Origin: Marisediminitalea alba
Lineage (GTDB): Bacteria > Pseudomonadota > Gammaproteobacteria > Enterobacterales > Alteromonadaceae
Reading direction: 5' to 3'
NCBI RefSeq assembly: GCF_002993365.1
Contig: NZ_PVNP01000203.1
Location: forward strand, 26,226-90,225
Length of the DNA stretch: 64,000 nt
Below the pieces are notes generated by a model. It was not told where the DNA came from. It saw only the letters and a list, made by a program, of their open reading frames with translations, and did no database searches. Shown here piece after piece: positions 27,571-36,424 of the stretch. Position numbers and translations under genes: made by a program. Numbering within the stretch: position 1 is the stretch's first letter; every line of letters begins with the position of its first letter.

Positions 27571-29102
27571 TGGCCGGGGTATTACGTTTAGTACTGGGCG
27601 ATCAGCTCTCCCGCGAGATGTCGTGCCTGAGGGAGTGCAACAAATCACAGGATAATATCCTGCTTGCCGAGGTGCGCGAAGAAGCCACCTATGTGAAGCA
27701 TCACAAGAAAAAGATTGTGTTGTTATTTTCGGCCATGCGCCACTTCGCTAAAGCGTTAAGCGACGACGGTTACGATGTTATTTACCGGCGCTACGACGAT
27801 GATAATAATCAGGGGTCGCTGCTCAATGAAGTTAAACTCGCGTGCAGCCAACACAGTTTTGACAAAGTTGTAGTGACGTTTCCCGGTGAATACCGGCTAC
27901 TCAAGAGCATGCAGCAGTGGCAACATCAGCTGGAAATACCGGTTGAAATTTGCGATGACGATCGCTTTATTGCCTCGCTTGAGCAGTTCAGCGAGTGGGC
28001 CGAAGGGCGCAAACAATGGCGCATGGAGTATTTTTACCGGGAAATGCGCAAGTTAACCGGGCTGTTGATGGAAGACGATAAACCCATCGGCGGTAAATGG
28101 AACTACGATCAGGATAATCGCAAGTCACTACCGGCGGAGGTGTCTCCGCCTAAGCCTTATACTGTCTCGCCGGATGACATTACCAGCGAAGTGATTGAAC
28201 TGGTAGAAGCTGAGTTTGCCGATCACATGGGGGATGCTAAAGACTTCAATTATGCCGTAACCCGCGACGAAGCATTAGAGGTACTCGATCAGTTTATAGA
28301 ACAGCGCTTTAAAGAGTTTGGCGATTATCAGGATGCCATGCGCGAGGGCAACGTGTGGCTGTTTCATTCCCACTTGTCATTCTATCTCAACTGCGGGTTA
28401 TTGCTGCCCATGGAGGTGATGAAAGCGGCGGAACAGGCCTACTTCGACGGCGTCGCACCGCTCAATGCGGTAGAAGGCTTTATTCGTCAGATCCTGGGCT
28501 GGCGGGAATACGTTCGGGGTTTTTACTGGCACTGCATGCCGGACCTGCAGCAGGAAAATTATTTTAATCATCAGCGCAAGTTGCCAGACTTTTACTGGAG
28601 TGGGCATACCAATATGAACTGCATGCGCCAGTGCATTGGCGATACTAAACGCCATGCTTACGCGCATCACATCCAGCGTTTAATGGTGATAGGTAATTTT
28701 AGTTTGCTGGCCGGATTATCGGTTGAAGCGGTAAATGAATGGTACCTGCTGGTGTATGCCGACGCCTTTGAATGGGTGGAAATGCCCAATGTAAGCGGCA
28801 TGATCCTGTTTGCTGATGGCGGTAATCTGGCCAGTAAACCCTATGTGGCGAGTGGTCAGTACATCAATCGGATGTCGGATTATTGCAAAAACTGCGGCTA
28901 TGCGGTGTCTAAAAAGACCGGTAAAAACGCGTGTCCGTTTAACTACTTATACTGGGACTTTTTAATTAAGCACCGCGATAAACTAAGCAAAAATCACCGA
29001 ATGGGGCTTATCTATAAAAGCCTCGATCGGATGTCCCAGGATACGGTGGATGCCATGCAGGAACAGGCAGAGCAGTTACTTTCGGCTATTGACGATGCGT
29101 AA
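27570..29102 (+). CDS. FeS-containing bacterial cryptochrome/photolyase, (6-4) type
   Basis: A 510-residue member of the FeS-BCP group, whose characterised members repair (6-4) photoproducts and bind FAD, a lumazine antenna and a 4Fe-4S cluster. Four cysteines at residues 351, 439, 442 and 455 sit one position from the cluster ligands I recall for Agrobacterium PhrB (350, 438, 441, 454), so the cluster site looks intact. Other marks are LRLVLGDQLS at the N-terminus, FIRQILGWREYVRGFYW and NEWYLLVYADAFEWVEMPNV. It starts by one-base overlap with phrB and overlaps the DUF2256 gene by 8 bases. Together with phrB it covers both main UV lesions. Confidence 0.92.
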   Translation: MAGVLRLVLGDQLSREMSCLRECNKSQDNILLAEVREEATYVKHHKKKIVLLFSAMRHFAKALSDDGYDVIYRRYDDDNNQGSLLNEVKLACSQHSFDKVVVTFPGEYRLLKSMQQWQHQLEIPVEICDDDRFIASLEQFSEWAEGRKQWRMEYFYREMRKLTGLLMEDDKPIGGKWNYDQDNRKSLPAEVSPPKPYTVSPDDITSEVIELVEAEFADHMGDAKDFNYAVTRDEALEVLDQFIEQRFKEFGDYQDAMREGNVWLFHSHLSFYLNCGLLLPMEVMKAAEQAYFDGVAPLNAVEGFIRQILGWREYVRGFYWHCMPDLQQENYFNHQRKLPDFYWSGHTNMNCMRQCIGDTKRHAYAHHIQRLMVIGNFSLLAGLSVEAVNEWYLLVYADAFEWVEMPNVSGMILFADGGNLASKPYVASGQYINRMSDYCKNCGYAVSKKTGKNACPFNYLYWDFLIKHRDKLSKNHRMGLIYKSLDRMSQDTVDAMQEQAEQLLSAIDDA

Positions 29103-29244
29103 AGCGGATTTACCCCGTAAAATATGCCCGGTATGCCAGCGTCCGTTTATGTGGCGTAAGAAATGGGAAAAAAACTGGGCGGAAGTAAAGTACTGTTCAA
29201 AGCGCTGCAGTAGTGCCCGTTCACGACACACCACAGCAAAATAA
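29095..29244 (+). CDS. DUF2256 zinc-ribbon protein
   Basis: A 49-residue basic protein, MRKADLPRKICPVCQRPFMW followed by RKKWEKNW, a CSKRC pair and a charged tail. The CPVC...CSKRC arrangement is a small treble-clef or zinc-ribbon site typical of DUF2256. The ATG overlaps the end of the photolyase gene by 8 bases. DUF2256 genes are often found next to cryptochrome/photolyase genes, so a supporting role in photorepair is likely, but its biochemical function is unknown. Confidence 0.88.
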   Translation: MRKADLPRKICPVCQRPFMWRKKWEKNWAEVKYCSKRCSSARSRHTTAK

Positions 29245-29342
29245 TCGTCATGTAGTGAAACTGTCATTACTTTGCTGTGATATCCTTTGCTACTATAGTC
29301 TTAGTAAGCTAATTGCAGTTTGCCAGAACAGAAGCAAAAGAT

Positions 29343-30419
29343 TTGAAAACTTATACTTGTCAGTGTGGTAACACTTTATATTTCGCCAATAGCCAGTGCT
29401 TGTCCTGCCAGCGCCCGGTGGGGTTTTTGTCGGATGCCAAGGTGATTTCCTCCTGCGACATTGATGCAGACGGTAACTGGATAGCTGGCCACAATGGGCA
29501 GGCTTACCGCCAGTGCAGCAATTATGCAAAGCAGAATATCTGCAACTGGCTGGTACCGGCTGAAATCGAACAGAATCTTTGTCCGTCCTGCCAACTTACC
29601 GATACCATTCCCGATTTGTCGAAACCGGACAACATCAAACTCTGGTTTCGAATGGAGCAGGCCAAGCGGCATCTACTCTACACGTTGTATAAGCTTGAGT
29701 TGCCGGTTATAGGTAAACGGCATAATCCTCGCGGGTTATCTTTTCGTTTTCTCGAAGACCAGGTGGTACAGGCGTTGTACGACCGGGAACTCACCGTGCA
29801 AAACACGGTGTTAACCGGTCACAGTAATGGGGTGATTACAATAAACCTCAGAGAAGCCGAGGAGACCAAGCGCCTGGCTATGCGAGAGCTAATGAACGAA
29901 CGCTACCGTACGTTGATTGGTCACTTTCGCCATGAGTCAGGCCATTATTACTGGGATGTGCTGATCAAAGGCAGTCTGTATATTGAGGCCTTCAGAGCGT
30001 TATTTGGTGACGAGCGTAAGGATTATCAGCAAAGTCTGGAAAACTACTATGCCAACGGGCCTGCCGCTGACTGGCAACAACGCTGTATCAGTGCCTATGC
30101 CAGCATGCATCCATGGGAAGACTGGGCCGAGACCTGGGCGCACTATCTGCATATGGTAGATACCCTGGAAACAGCCAACGAATATGAAACGAGTCTGGAA
30201 AACCGGTTGCTCTCCAACCCGCTAAATGCCGATCATCCGCATACCGCCAGTTACAATGAAGAAAGTTTTGATACCTTAATTGACGACTGGGATCAGCTCA
30301 CTAACCTGCTTAACTCTCTGAATAACAGCATGGGTCTGGACGATGCTTATCCGTTTGTAATCAACGACAAGACCCGTGAAAAGCTCCATTTTATTCACCT
30401 GCTGGTTCGTCCGCTTTAA
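29343..30419 (+). CDS. Putative zinc-binding metallopeptidase with N-terminal zinc ribbon (COG4307 type)
   Basis: A 358-residue soluble protein. The N-terminus carries several Cys pairs (CQCGNTLYFANSQCLSCQR, then CPSCQL near residue 85), a zinc ribbon. The catalytic-type motif HESGH is at residues 197-201, with a distal PWEDWAETWAHYLH segment that could supply the third ligand. The TTG at 29343 gives the family start LKTYTCQCGNTL; another TTG ten codons upstream is possible. No signal peptide is seen. Its last 29 bases overlap, tail to tail, the 3' end of the Anbu gene. Peptidase activity is inferred from the motif. Confidence 0.8.
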   Translation: MKTYTCQCGNTLYFANSQCLSCQRPVGFLSDAKVISSCDIDADGNWIAGHNGQAYRQCSNYAKQNICNWLVPAEIEQNLCPSCQLTDTIPDLSKPDNIKLWFRMEQAKRHLLYTLYKLELPVIGKRHNPRGLSFRFLEDQVVQALYDRELTVQNTVLTGHSNGVITINLREAEETKRLAMRELMNERYRTLIGHFRHESGHYYWDVLIKGSLYIEAFRALFGDERKDYQQSLENYYANGPAADWQQRCISAYASMHPWEDWAETWAHYLHMVDTLETANEYETSLENRLLSNPLNADHPHTASYNEESFDTLIDDWDQLTNLLNSLNNSMGLDDAYPFVINDKTREKLHFIHLLVRPL

Positions 30420-31152
30420 CCTTTTCCCAGTCAAACCGGGGCAATTGTTCAAACGCGCGGTGCAGGCCGTCTGTCCACTGTTTTTTCATGGATTTGTACA
30501 TCGGGCTGTTTAAGGTGTAGGTGTGATGGAAGGGCTCATCGAGAGAGTCATCCTGATACATCGCCAGTTCAATAGGCGGCCCCACAGAAATATTACTGCG
30601 AATAGTCGAATCCAGTGACACCATAGCACAACGCGCGGCGTCCTCCAGCGTTGTGGTTTTAGCAATAATACGATCCAGAATTGGCTTTCCGTACTTGGTT
30701 TCACCAATTTGCAGGTAGGGCGTGTCTTCCGACGCGCTGATAAAATTACCCTGCGGATAGATGTGAAAAATTTCCGCTGCCTGACCGGCTATTTGCCCGC
30801 CAAGAATAAAATTAGACTCTGCACTGGCGTTGGATTTTTCCATCGCTTTCTCGTGCAGCGTTTGTTCTGCCTGACTAAGCTTGCCAATGTATTGCGCTAC
30901 TTCATAAAGCTGCTTGCCGTGACGCAAGCTGAATTCGGCGTCCGGATCGTTAAGGTCGCGATTAATGGCATTCATAACTGCCTGAGAAGTTGCCAGGCTG
31001 CCGGATGTCATCAGCACACAAACGCGCTCTCCGGGCCAGCAGTAACGGCGCATTTTACTGTACGTAGCGACGTAATCGACACCGGCATTGGTGCGCGAAT
31101 CTGATGCAAAAACTAATCCGCGATTTACTTTTAGGGCTAAACAATAGGTCAA
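30391..31152 (-). CDS. Anbu-type proteasome-like protease (ancestral beta subunit)
   Basis: A 253-residue Ntn-hydrolase of the Anbu family (COG3484), a bacterial relative of proteasome beta subunits that assembles into open helical or ring-like particles. After removal of Met, Thr1, Asp17 and Lys32 fall exactly at the catalytic positions of proteasome-type enzymes (TYCLALKV..., ASDSRT, TYSKM). LMTSGSLATSQ follows. The start is TTG at 31152 with GAGAG 7 bases upstream. It is divergent from the ATP-grasp/alpha-E pair that is the family's usual partner. The C-terminus is charged (EKVKADEPAGE). Substrate and role are unknown. Confidence 0.9.
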   Translation of the reverse strand: MTYCLALKVNRGLVFASDSRTNAGVDYVATYSKMRRYCWPGERVCVLMTSGSLATSQAVMNAINRDLNDPDAEFSLRHGKQLYEVAQYIGKLSQAEQTLHEKAMEKSNASAESNFILGGQIAGQAAEIFHIYPQGNFISASEDTPYLQIGETKYGKPILDRIIAKTTTLEDAARCAMVSLDSTIRSNISVGPPIELAMYQDDSLDEPFHHTYTLNSPMYKSMKKQWTDGLHRAFEQLPRFDWEKVKADEPAGE

Positions 31153-31320
31153 GGGAAACTCTCTGAAAACACACGAAAAACAATAACGATAGCATGGAGT
31201 GATTCAGCGCATTTTTCCAGATCAATTTGTCATCAATTTGTCATTATTTTCGTTGCAATTTCAGTCAAAAGTCGCTTAGATGGTATTTTGTATACCGAAA
31301 ATAAGCTCTAGGGATTGTAG

Positions 31321-32775
31321 ATGGCAATAAGATGGGGAAATTATCGGGCAGGGGAGTTTTACGATGAACTCATTCGCGTTGCAAATAAACCGCGTCCTGC
31401 TGCAGAAGAAATTTGTAAATACCTGCGCAACCTTACTGACCAGGAATTAGAAGAATATAAAACCGCCGCCAACACCGCTATCCATGTAATGGGTATTACC
31501 TTTACGGTGTATACCGAAGAAGAGGGCTCAATCGACAGAGCCTGGCCGTTCGACATTATCCCCCGCATTATCGACAAAAAAGAATGGCTGCAAATTGAAA
31601 AGGGCCTTAAACAGCGTGTAAAAGCGCTCAACATGTTTATAGACGATTTGTACAACGAGCAGCGTATTCTTGAAGCTGGAGTTGTGCCTAAAAGCCTGCT
31701 GGATGCGTCGAAGAACTTTTTACCTGAGTGTATGGGCATTAAACCTAAACACGGGGTATGGGCGCATATTTGTGGCTCGGATCTGGTGCGCGATCACAAT
31801 GGCACTGTTTACGTACTGGAAGATAACCTACGGGTACCGTCGGGTGTATCTTACATGCTAGAAAATCGCCATGTGATGAAACGTGTGTTCCCGGATATGT
31901 TTGAAAAATACAACATTCTGCCGGTTGACGATTACCCGTCGCAGTTGTACGACATGCTTACCCAGTTGTCGCCGCGCGACATTGAACAGCCCGAAGTAGT
32001 GGTACTAACACCGGGAATTTATAACTCCGCCTATTTTGAGCACGCCTATCTTGCACAGCAGATGGGGGCCGAACTGGTGGTAGGCAGTGATTTAGTCGTC
32101 GCTGACGACGACATTGTGTATATGCGTACCGTTGACGGCCTGTCGCGGGTGGATGTTATTTACCGTCGAATCGATGATGCCTTTCTCGATCCGGAAGCTT
32201 TCCGGGAAGACTCCATGCTGGGTGTGCCCGGATTAATGCGGGCCTGGAAAGCCGGTAACGTAGGCCTGGCCAATGCACCGGGCGCCGGCGTTGCCGACGA
32301 TAAGGTAGTGTATGCTTTTGTGCCTGAGATCATTAAATTCTATCTCGATGAAGAGCCGCTACTGCCTAATGTACCCACCTATAAGTGTGTTAATAAAGAC
32401 GAACGGGATTACGTTATTGAGAACATTGAAAAGATGGTAGTCAAACCGGCTAATGAATCGGGCGGCTATGGCATGCTGATTGGTCCTCACGCCACTAAAG
32501 CAGAACGTGAAAAATTTGTTCGCCTTATCCGTCGTGACCCCCGTAATTACGTGGCTCAGCCCATGTTGTTGTTATCGACCGCTCCTACTATTATCGGCAC
32601 TAAAGCCGAACCCCGACATCTTGACCTCAGACCGTTTATCTTAAGCGGCAATGACATCAGCGTGACCACTGGCGGGCTTACCCGGGTAGCCATGCGTAAA
32701 GGCTCTACTGTGGTTAATTCGTCGCAGGGTGGTGGTAGTAAAGATACCTGGATTGTAGACATGGAGGCCGACTAA
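31321..32775 (+). CDS. Circularly permuted ATP-grasp protein (DUF404/DUF407)
   Basis: A 484-residue cytosolic protein of the circularly permuted ATP-grasp type 2 family, expected to make an amide or peptide-like bond using ATP. Typical segments are PFDIIPRIIDKKEWLQIEKG near residue 80, VYVLEDNLRVPSGVSYMLEN, LTPGIYNSAYFEHAYLA, VVKPANESGGYGMLIGP and RHLDLRPFILSG near the C-terminus. The alpha-E gene begins two bases after its stop. In many genomes these two genes accompany Anbu and a transglutaminase-like protease, a module thought to synthesise and degrade a small peptide. Confidence 0.9.
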   Translation: MAIRWGNYRAGEFYDELIRVANKPRPAAEEICKYLRNLTDQELEEYKTAANTAIHVMGITFTVYTEEEGSIDRAWPFDIIPRIIDKKEWLQIEKGLKQRVKALNMFIDDLYNEQRILEAGVVPKSLLDASKNFLPECMGIKPKHGVWAHICGSDLVRDHNGTVYVLEDNLRVPSGVSYMLENRHVMKRVFPDMFEKYNILPVDDYPSQLYDMLTQLSPRDIEQPEVVVLTPGIYNSAYFEHAYLAQQMGAELVVGSDLVVADDDIVYMRTVDGLSRVDVIYRRIDDAFLDPEAFREDSMLGVPGLMRAWKAGNVGLANAPGAGVADDKVVYAFVPEIIKFYLDEEPLLPNVPTYKCVNKDERDYVIENIEKMVVKPANESGGYGMLIGPHATKAEREKFVRLIRRDPRNYVAQPMLLLSTAPTIIGTKAEPRHLDLRPFILSGNDISVTTGGLTRVAMRKGSTVVNSSQGGGSKDTWIVDMEAD

Positions 32776-32777
32776 CG

Positions 32778-33698
32778 ATGTTATCTAGGGTAGCTAATCA
32801 TATTTACTGGATGGAGCGTTATCTGGAACGCGCGGAAAACACCGCTCGCTTGATTCAGGTAAACACCCACCTTTTACTCGACTTACCACGTAATGTCACC
32901 CTTGGTTGGGAACCGATCATCGACATGTTGTCGTTTCGGGATGTGTTCTACGATCTGTATAAAGAAGCCGATGAAAAAAGCGTAATCAAGTTTATGGTGA
33001 CTGACACCGCAAATCCCGGTTCTATCATCAACTGCCTGGCGGCAGTGCGCGAAAATGCGCGGATCATTCGTGAAATTATCCCATCGGAGGCCTGGGAACA
33101 AATCAACAATCTGTATATTGCAGCCAAAGCCGATGGCCAGAGCGTGTTAACCCGCCGGCACCGGTTTAACTGTCTGCATCGCATTATTGTGGCCAACCAA
33201 ACCATTACCGGCTTGCTTGGTGGAACCATGCTGCGTGGCGAAGGATATGCCTTCCTGCGACTCGGCCGCCATCTGGAACGTACCGATATGACATCACGCA
33301 TTATTGATGTACGTTCAGCGTCGCTGTTACCGGATCTTTCACCGGAGCAGTCGGCGTTCGAAAATATCCAGTGGATGGGAGTGTTAAAGTCGCTAACGGC
33401 GTATCAGATGTACCGCCAGGAAATGCGTATCAGAATTAACCGTGCTGACGTGTTGGAATTTTTAATCAACAATAAACAATTCCCGCGTTCACTTCAGCAT
33501 GGCCTGATGCAAATTGGCAAATGCCTGCTGGAGCTGCCGAACTCTGAAAGTATTTCACAGCAGGTCAAAGCGTTATCAGAGGAATTACAACAACTCGATA
33601 CCCATGAACTGACTCAGGACAGACTCCACGAAGTCATTGATGACATTCAGCTTGGTGTAGTGAAACTCCACCAGGCGATTGACAGTCAGTATTTTTAA
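32778..33698 (+). CDS. Alpha-E domain protein (DUF403)
   Basis: A 306-residue, almost all-helical protein of the alpha-E family, beginning MLSRVANHIYWMERYLERAE, the family's standard N-terminus, followed by ENTARLIQVN and, near residue 160, GYAFLRLGRHLERTDMTSRI. The Glu/Arg-rich helices give the family its name. It is the partner of the adjacent ATP-grasp protein (2-base gap), and the two are fused in some bacteria. Exact biochemical role is unknown. In other genomes a transglutaminase-like peptidase gene commonly follows; here the next gene is a solute-binding-like protein. Confidence 0.9.
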   Translation: MLSRVANHIYWMERYLERAENTARLIQVNTHLLLDLPRNVTLGWEPIIDMLSFRDVFYDLYKEADEKSVIKFMVTDTANPGSIINCLAAVRENARIIREIIPSEAWEQINNLYIAAKADGQSVLTRRHRFNCLHRIIVANQTITGLLGGTMLRGEGYAFLRLGRHLERTDMTSRIIDVRSASLLPDLSPEQSAFENIQWMGVLKSLTAYQMYRQEMRIRINRADVLEFLINNKQFPRSLQHGLMQIGKCLLELPNSESISQQVKALSEELQQLDTHELTQDRLHEVIDDIQLGVVKLHQAIDSQYF

Positions 33699-33704
33699 AC
33701 ATAA

Positions 33705-33773
33705 CCCGTTTACCTGTATTTTTTACCTTTCGCCATCTAGGCTTAGCAATAGTGGATATAACAGGTAAACGGG
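33705..33773 (+). promoter_or_regulatory. 13-bp inverted repeat spanning the leader of a solute-binding-like gene
   Basis: CCCGTTTACCTGT (33705-33717) and ACAGGTAAACGGG (33761-33773) are perfectly complementary, with 43 bases between. The second arm ends 4 bases before the GTG start at 33778 and contains the only Shine-Dalgarno-like bases, so pairing in mRNA would hide the ribosome site. A transcriptional operator loop is the alternative reading. Confidence 0.6.
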
Positions 33774-33777
33774 CATC

Positions 33778-34683
33778 GTGTCTCTCTCAAACATATCAAT
33801 TATACGCCTTGGTTTGGTAAAGACAGTTGTTGCCGCGGTATTAACCGTGGTTTGTAACTTTGTGTGGGCAACAAACGAGGAAGGCAAGGTTCATAATATC
33901 CGGGTGCCAGCCCGGGTTTTTGATGACAATACTATCCACTCTTATTTTGTAGATGTTCTTACCCTGGCGCTTAATAAAACCCAACGTAACGGTTTACCTT
34001 TCAGAATTGTGCCGGATCCTTTTAATGCCAACCAGGATAGACTCCTTCGTCAGGTTAAAGAGGGCTCAACCGATGTGACCTGGGCGGTAACATCAATCGA
34101 AAGGGAAGAAGCGAATCAGGCCGTGTTTTTTCCGCTTGCAAGAGGCTTGCTTGGCTATCGTGTTTTTCTTATTCACCACGACAATAAAAATGTCTATCTC
34201 AAAAAGCCTGTTAGCGAATTAAAAGAGAGTTTATCAGTGCAGGGAATTGGCTGGCCTGATACCGATATTATGCGATTTAATGGTTATCGCGTTAAAGAAG
34301 TACCCATGTCAATGATGTTTAAATTGATTGAGTCGAAAATGGCCGATTACTTTCCCCGTTCTGTTATGGAAGTGGAATTTGAATTGTCATCTCGTCAGAA
34401 CGCGCCATTAATGATTGAACCGGCCAAAGCTTTTTACTATCCATCCCCAATGTATTTTTTCGTTAATAAGCGCAACCGGATGCTCGCCGAAAGGCTTCAT
34501 GAAGGACTCGATTTGGCGTTAAAAGATGGTAGTCTGTCTGCGCTTTACAACAAGCAACCCTTCGCTCAATCCGCCTTTAAGATACTCAAAGGCAGAGATA
34601 TTATTAAGCTGCAAAATCCCATTCTGTCTATCCAGTCCCAGCGCGCGCTGGAAAAGTACAAAACCTTCCTCATAAAAGAATAA
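33778..34683 (+). CDS. Orphan periplasmic solute-binding-like protein
   Basis: A 301-residue exported protein with an N-terminal hydrophobic signal region (about residues 10-32, cleavage near VWA). It is related to family 3 solute-binding proteins but diverged. It shares with the genes at 49724 and 50650 the segments FPLARGLLGYRVFLI, WPDTDIMRFNGYRV and a C-terminal GLDLALKDGSLSALYNK. No permease, ATPase or sensor gene is adjacent. The GTG start lies within a leader hairpin. It may be a sensory or uptake accessory protein; ligand unknown. Moderate confidence in the fold, low in the role. Confidence 0.72.
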   Translation: MSLSNISIIRLGLVKTVVAAVLTVVCNFVWATNEEGKVHNIRVPARVFDDNTIHSYFVDVLTLALNKTQRNGLPFRIVPDPFNANQDRLLRQVKEGSTDVTWAVTSIEREEANQAVFFPLARGLLGYRVFLIHHDNKNVYLKKPVSELKESLSVQGIGWPDTDIMRFNGYRVKEVPMSMMFKLIESKMADYFPRSVMEVEFELSSRQNAPLMIEPAKAFYYPSPMYFFVNKRNRMLAERLHEGLDLALKDGSLSALYNKQPFAQSAFKILKGRDIIKLQNPILSIQSQRALEKYKTFLIKE

Positions 34684-34738
34684 ATAGGCATATTAAACAA
34701 TGCTATAGGTCTACTTGATGCAAAGAGCACTTTTATTT

Positions 34739-34777
34739 ATAGCCGATCGGTCTATAATAGTTAGACGGTCGGTCTAA
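34739..34777 (+). promoter_or_regulatory. acuR promoter with two TetR-type operator half-repeats
   Basis: A TATAAT (34753-34758) lies between two boxes. TTAGAC-GGTCG-GTCTAA (34761-34777) is a perfect 6-bp inverted repeat, and an imperfect box ATAG-CCGATCGG-TCTAT lies at 34739-34755. The element CGGTCTA recurs exactly 22 bases apart (34748 and 34770), two helical turns. The likely start point falls in the second box, so AcuR binding should repress its own operon. Confidence 0.68.
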
Positions 34778-34788
34778 AAAGGTATTGT

Positions 34789-35415
34789 ATGCAGCAAGTT
34801 CGACGGGGAAGACCCCCAAAATCAGCCAGAAATTTTGCAGATACGAAAGAAGCATTGTTGTTAGCTGGCATGGCTATTCTTACCGAGCGGGGCTTTAACA
34901 CTGTAGGTATCGATATGATCCTGAAGCGTGTAGGCGTACCAAAGGGTTCCTTTTATCACTACTTTAAAAATAAGGACGATTTTGGTCTGCAGGTTATAGA
35001 GCGTTATGACCAGTATTTTTGCGCTAAATTACGACGGTGCCTGGCTTCTCAGCCATCAGAACCTCTTAAAGGAATCGAGGCATTCGTTAGTGAAGCCATC
35101 GATGGCATGGAAAAGTATCGGTTTAGCAGAGGTTGTTTAATCGGTAACTTTGGCCAGGAAATGCCAATACTGGCGGAGTCTTTCAAGCAACCGCTGGCTC
35201 AGTGTTTAAAAAATTGGACATCCATGCTGGCTCATAACCTGGAGCAGGCAAAAGTTCTCGGTTTAATTGAGCAGGAGACAGACTGTTTACAGCAGGCTGA
35301 GTTTTTCTGGATTGGCTGGGAAGGCGCCATTCTGACTGCCAAGGTAATGCAGTCCAGCTCACCAATGCAAAAATTTGCCGATGGTTTTATCCATCAACTT
35401 ACTATCAAGCGTTAA
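34789..35415 (+). CDS. acuR: TetR-family regulator, AcuR type
   Basis: A 208-residue TetR/AcrR regulator. The N-terminal helix-turn-helix (RRGRPPKSARNF, LTERGFNTVGIDMILKRVGV, PKGSFYHYFKNKDDFGL) is followed by a ligand domain with RGCLIGNFGQEM and FWIGWEGAILTAKV, the segments characteristic of AcuR, the acrylate-responsive repressor of acuI. The gene is 14 bases upstream of acuI and has TetR-type operators in its promoter, so an acrylate-induced acuRI operon is the natural reading. The inducer has not been shown for this protein. Confidence 0.86.
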   Translation: MQQVRRGRPPKSARNFADTKEALLLAGMAILTERGFNTVGIDMILKRVGVPKGSFYHYFKNKDDFGLQVIERYDQYFCAKLRRCLASQPSEPLKGIEAFVSEAIDGMEKYRFSRGCLIGNFGQEMPILAESFKQPLAQCLKNWTSMLAHNLEQAKVLGLIEQETDCLQQAEFFWIGWEGAILTAKVMQSSSPMQKFADGFIHQLTIKR

Positions 35416-35429
35416 CCCTGGAGGGCACG

Positions 35430-36413
35430 ATGTTTAAAGCGATTTATATTAATAAAGACGATCAGGACTACACCGCACAGATTACCGAGCTCGATGAGTC
35501 GGCATTACCGGATGAAGATGTCCTGATAGCAGTGGAGTACAGCACGTTAAACTATAAGGATGCGCTGGGTATCACCGGTAAAAGCCCGGTAGTCAGACAA
35601 TTCCCTATGGTAGCGGGTATTGATTTAGCAGGGACAGTGCTGGAAAGCCGCTCAGAGAGATTTTCCGCTGGCGATAAAGTGCTGGTAAATGGTTGGGGCC
35701 TTGGTGAACAGTATTGGGGTGGGTTATCCCAAAAAGCCCGTATTAACGCTGATTTTGTGCAAAAAATGCCTGCGGGTCTATCCAGTCAGCATGCTATGGC
35801 CGTGGGCACTGCCGGCTATACCGCCATGTTGTGTGTAATGGCACTTGAGTCACAGGGCGTTACGCCCGATAAGGGAGAGGTATTGGTTACCGGTGCAAAT
35901 GGTGGAGTAGGCACCACCGCCATCGCAATTCTGGCGAATCTTGGTTATGAGGTAGTTGCCTCCACAGGCCGCCTGGAACAGGCGGATACCTTAAAAGCCC
36001 TGGGTGCTAAAGAGGTAGTCGATCGTGCAACGCTCAGTGAACCCGGCCGCCCATTGGCTAAAGAACGCTGGGCAGGAGTCGTCGACTCGGTAGGCAGTCA
36101 CACCCTGGCGAATGCTTGTGCTGCCACTCAGTCTGAAGGAGCGGTTGCAGCTTGTGGTCTGGCTCAGGGTATGGACTTTCCGGCTACCGTAGCGCCATTT
36201 ATTCTGCGCGGCGTAAAACTGATGGGGATTAACAGTGTGACACAAACCCTGGCGGTGCGTGAGAAAGCCTGGGCACGGGTTATAAAAGACTTACCTGAAA
36301 GCAGCCTCTCGACCATTACCAAACAGGTTACCCTGGCGGAAGCGCTTGAGGTTGCTCCTCAGTTTCTGTCAGGTCAGGTGCAGGGTCGAATTGTTGTCGA
36401 CGTGAATGCCTGA
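35430..36413 (+). CDS. acuI: Acrylyl-CoA reductase AcuI (YhdH/YhfP family)
   Basis: A 327-residue NADPH-dependent medium-chain reductase without zinc ligands, which reduces toxic acrylyl-CoA to propionyl-CoA. Family marks are YSTLNYKDALGITGKSPVVR, FPMVAGIDLAGTV, VLVNGWGLGEQYWGG and the nucleotide loop VTGANGGVGTTAI. The start has GGAGGG at 35420-35425. In marine bacteria AcuI protects against acrylate arising from DMSP cleavage or propionate metabolism. No DMSP lyase gene is seen in the window, so the local pair looks like a detoxification unit. A terminator follows. Confidence 0.92.
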   Translation: MFKAIYINKDDQDYTAQITELDESALPDEDVLIAVEYSTLNYKDALGITGKSPVVRQFPMVAGIDLAGTVLESRSERFSAGDKVLVNGWGLGEQYWGGLSQKARINADFVQKMPAGLSSQHAMAVGTAGYTAMLCVMALESQGVTPDKGEVLVTGANGGVGTTAIAILANLGYEVVASTGRLEQADTLKALGAKEVVDRATLSEPGRPLAKERWAGVVDSVGSHTLANACAATQSEGAVAACGLAQGMDFPATVAPFILRGVKLMGINSVTQTLAVREKAWARVIKDLPESSLSTITKQVTLAEALEVAPQFLSGQVQGRIVVDVNA

Positions 36414-36424
36414 TTGATTGACGA

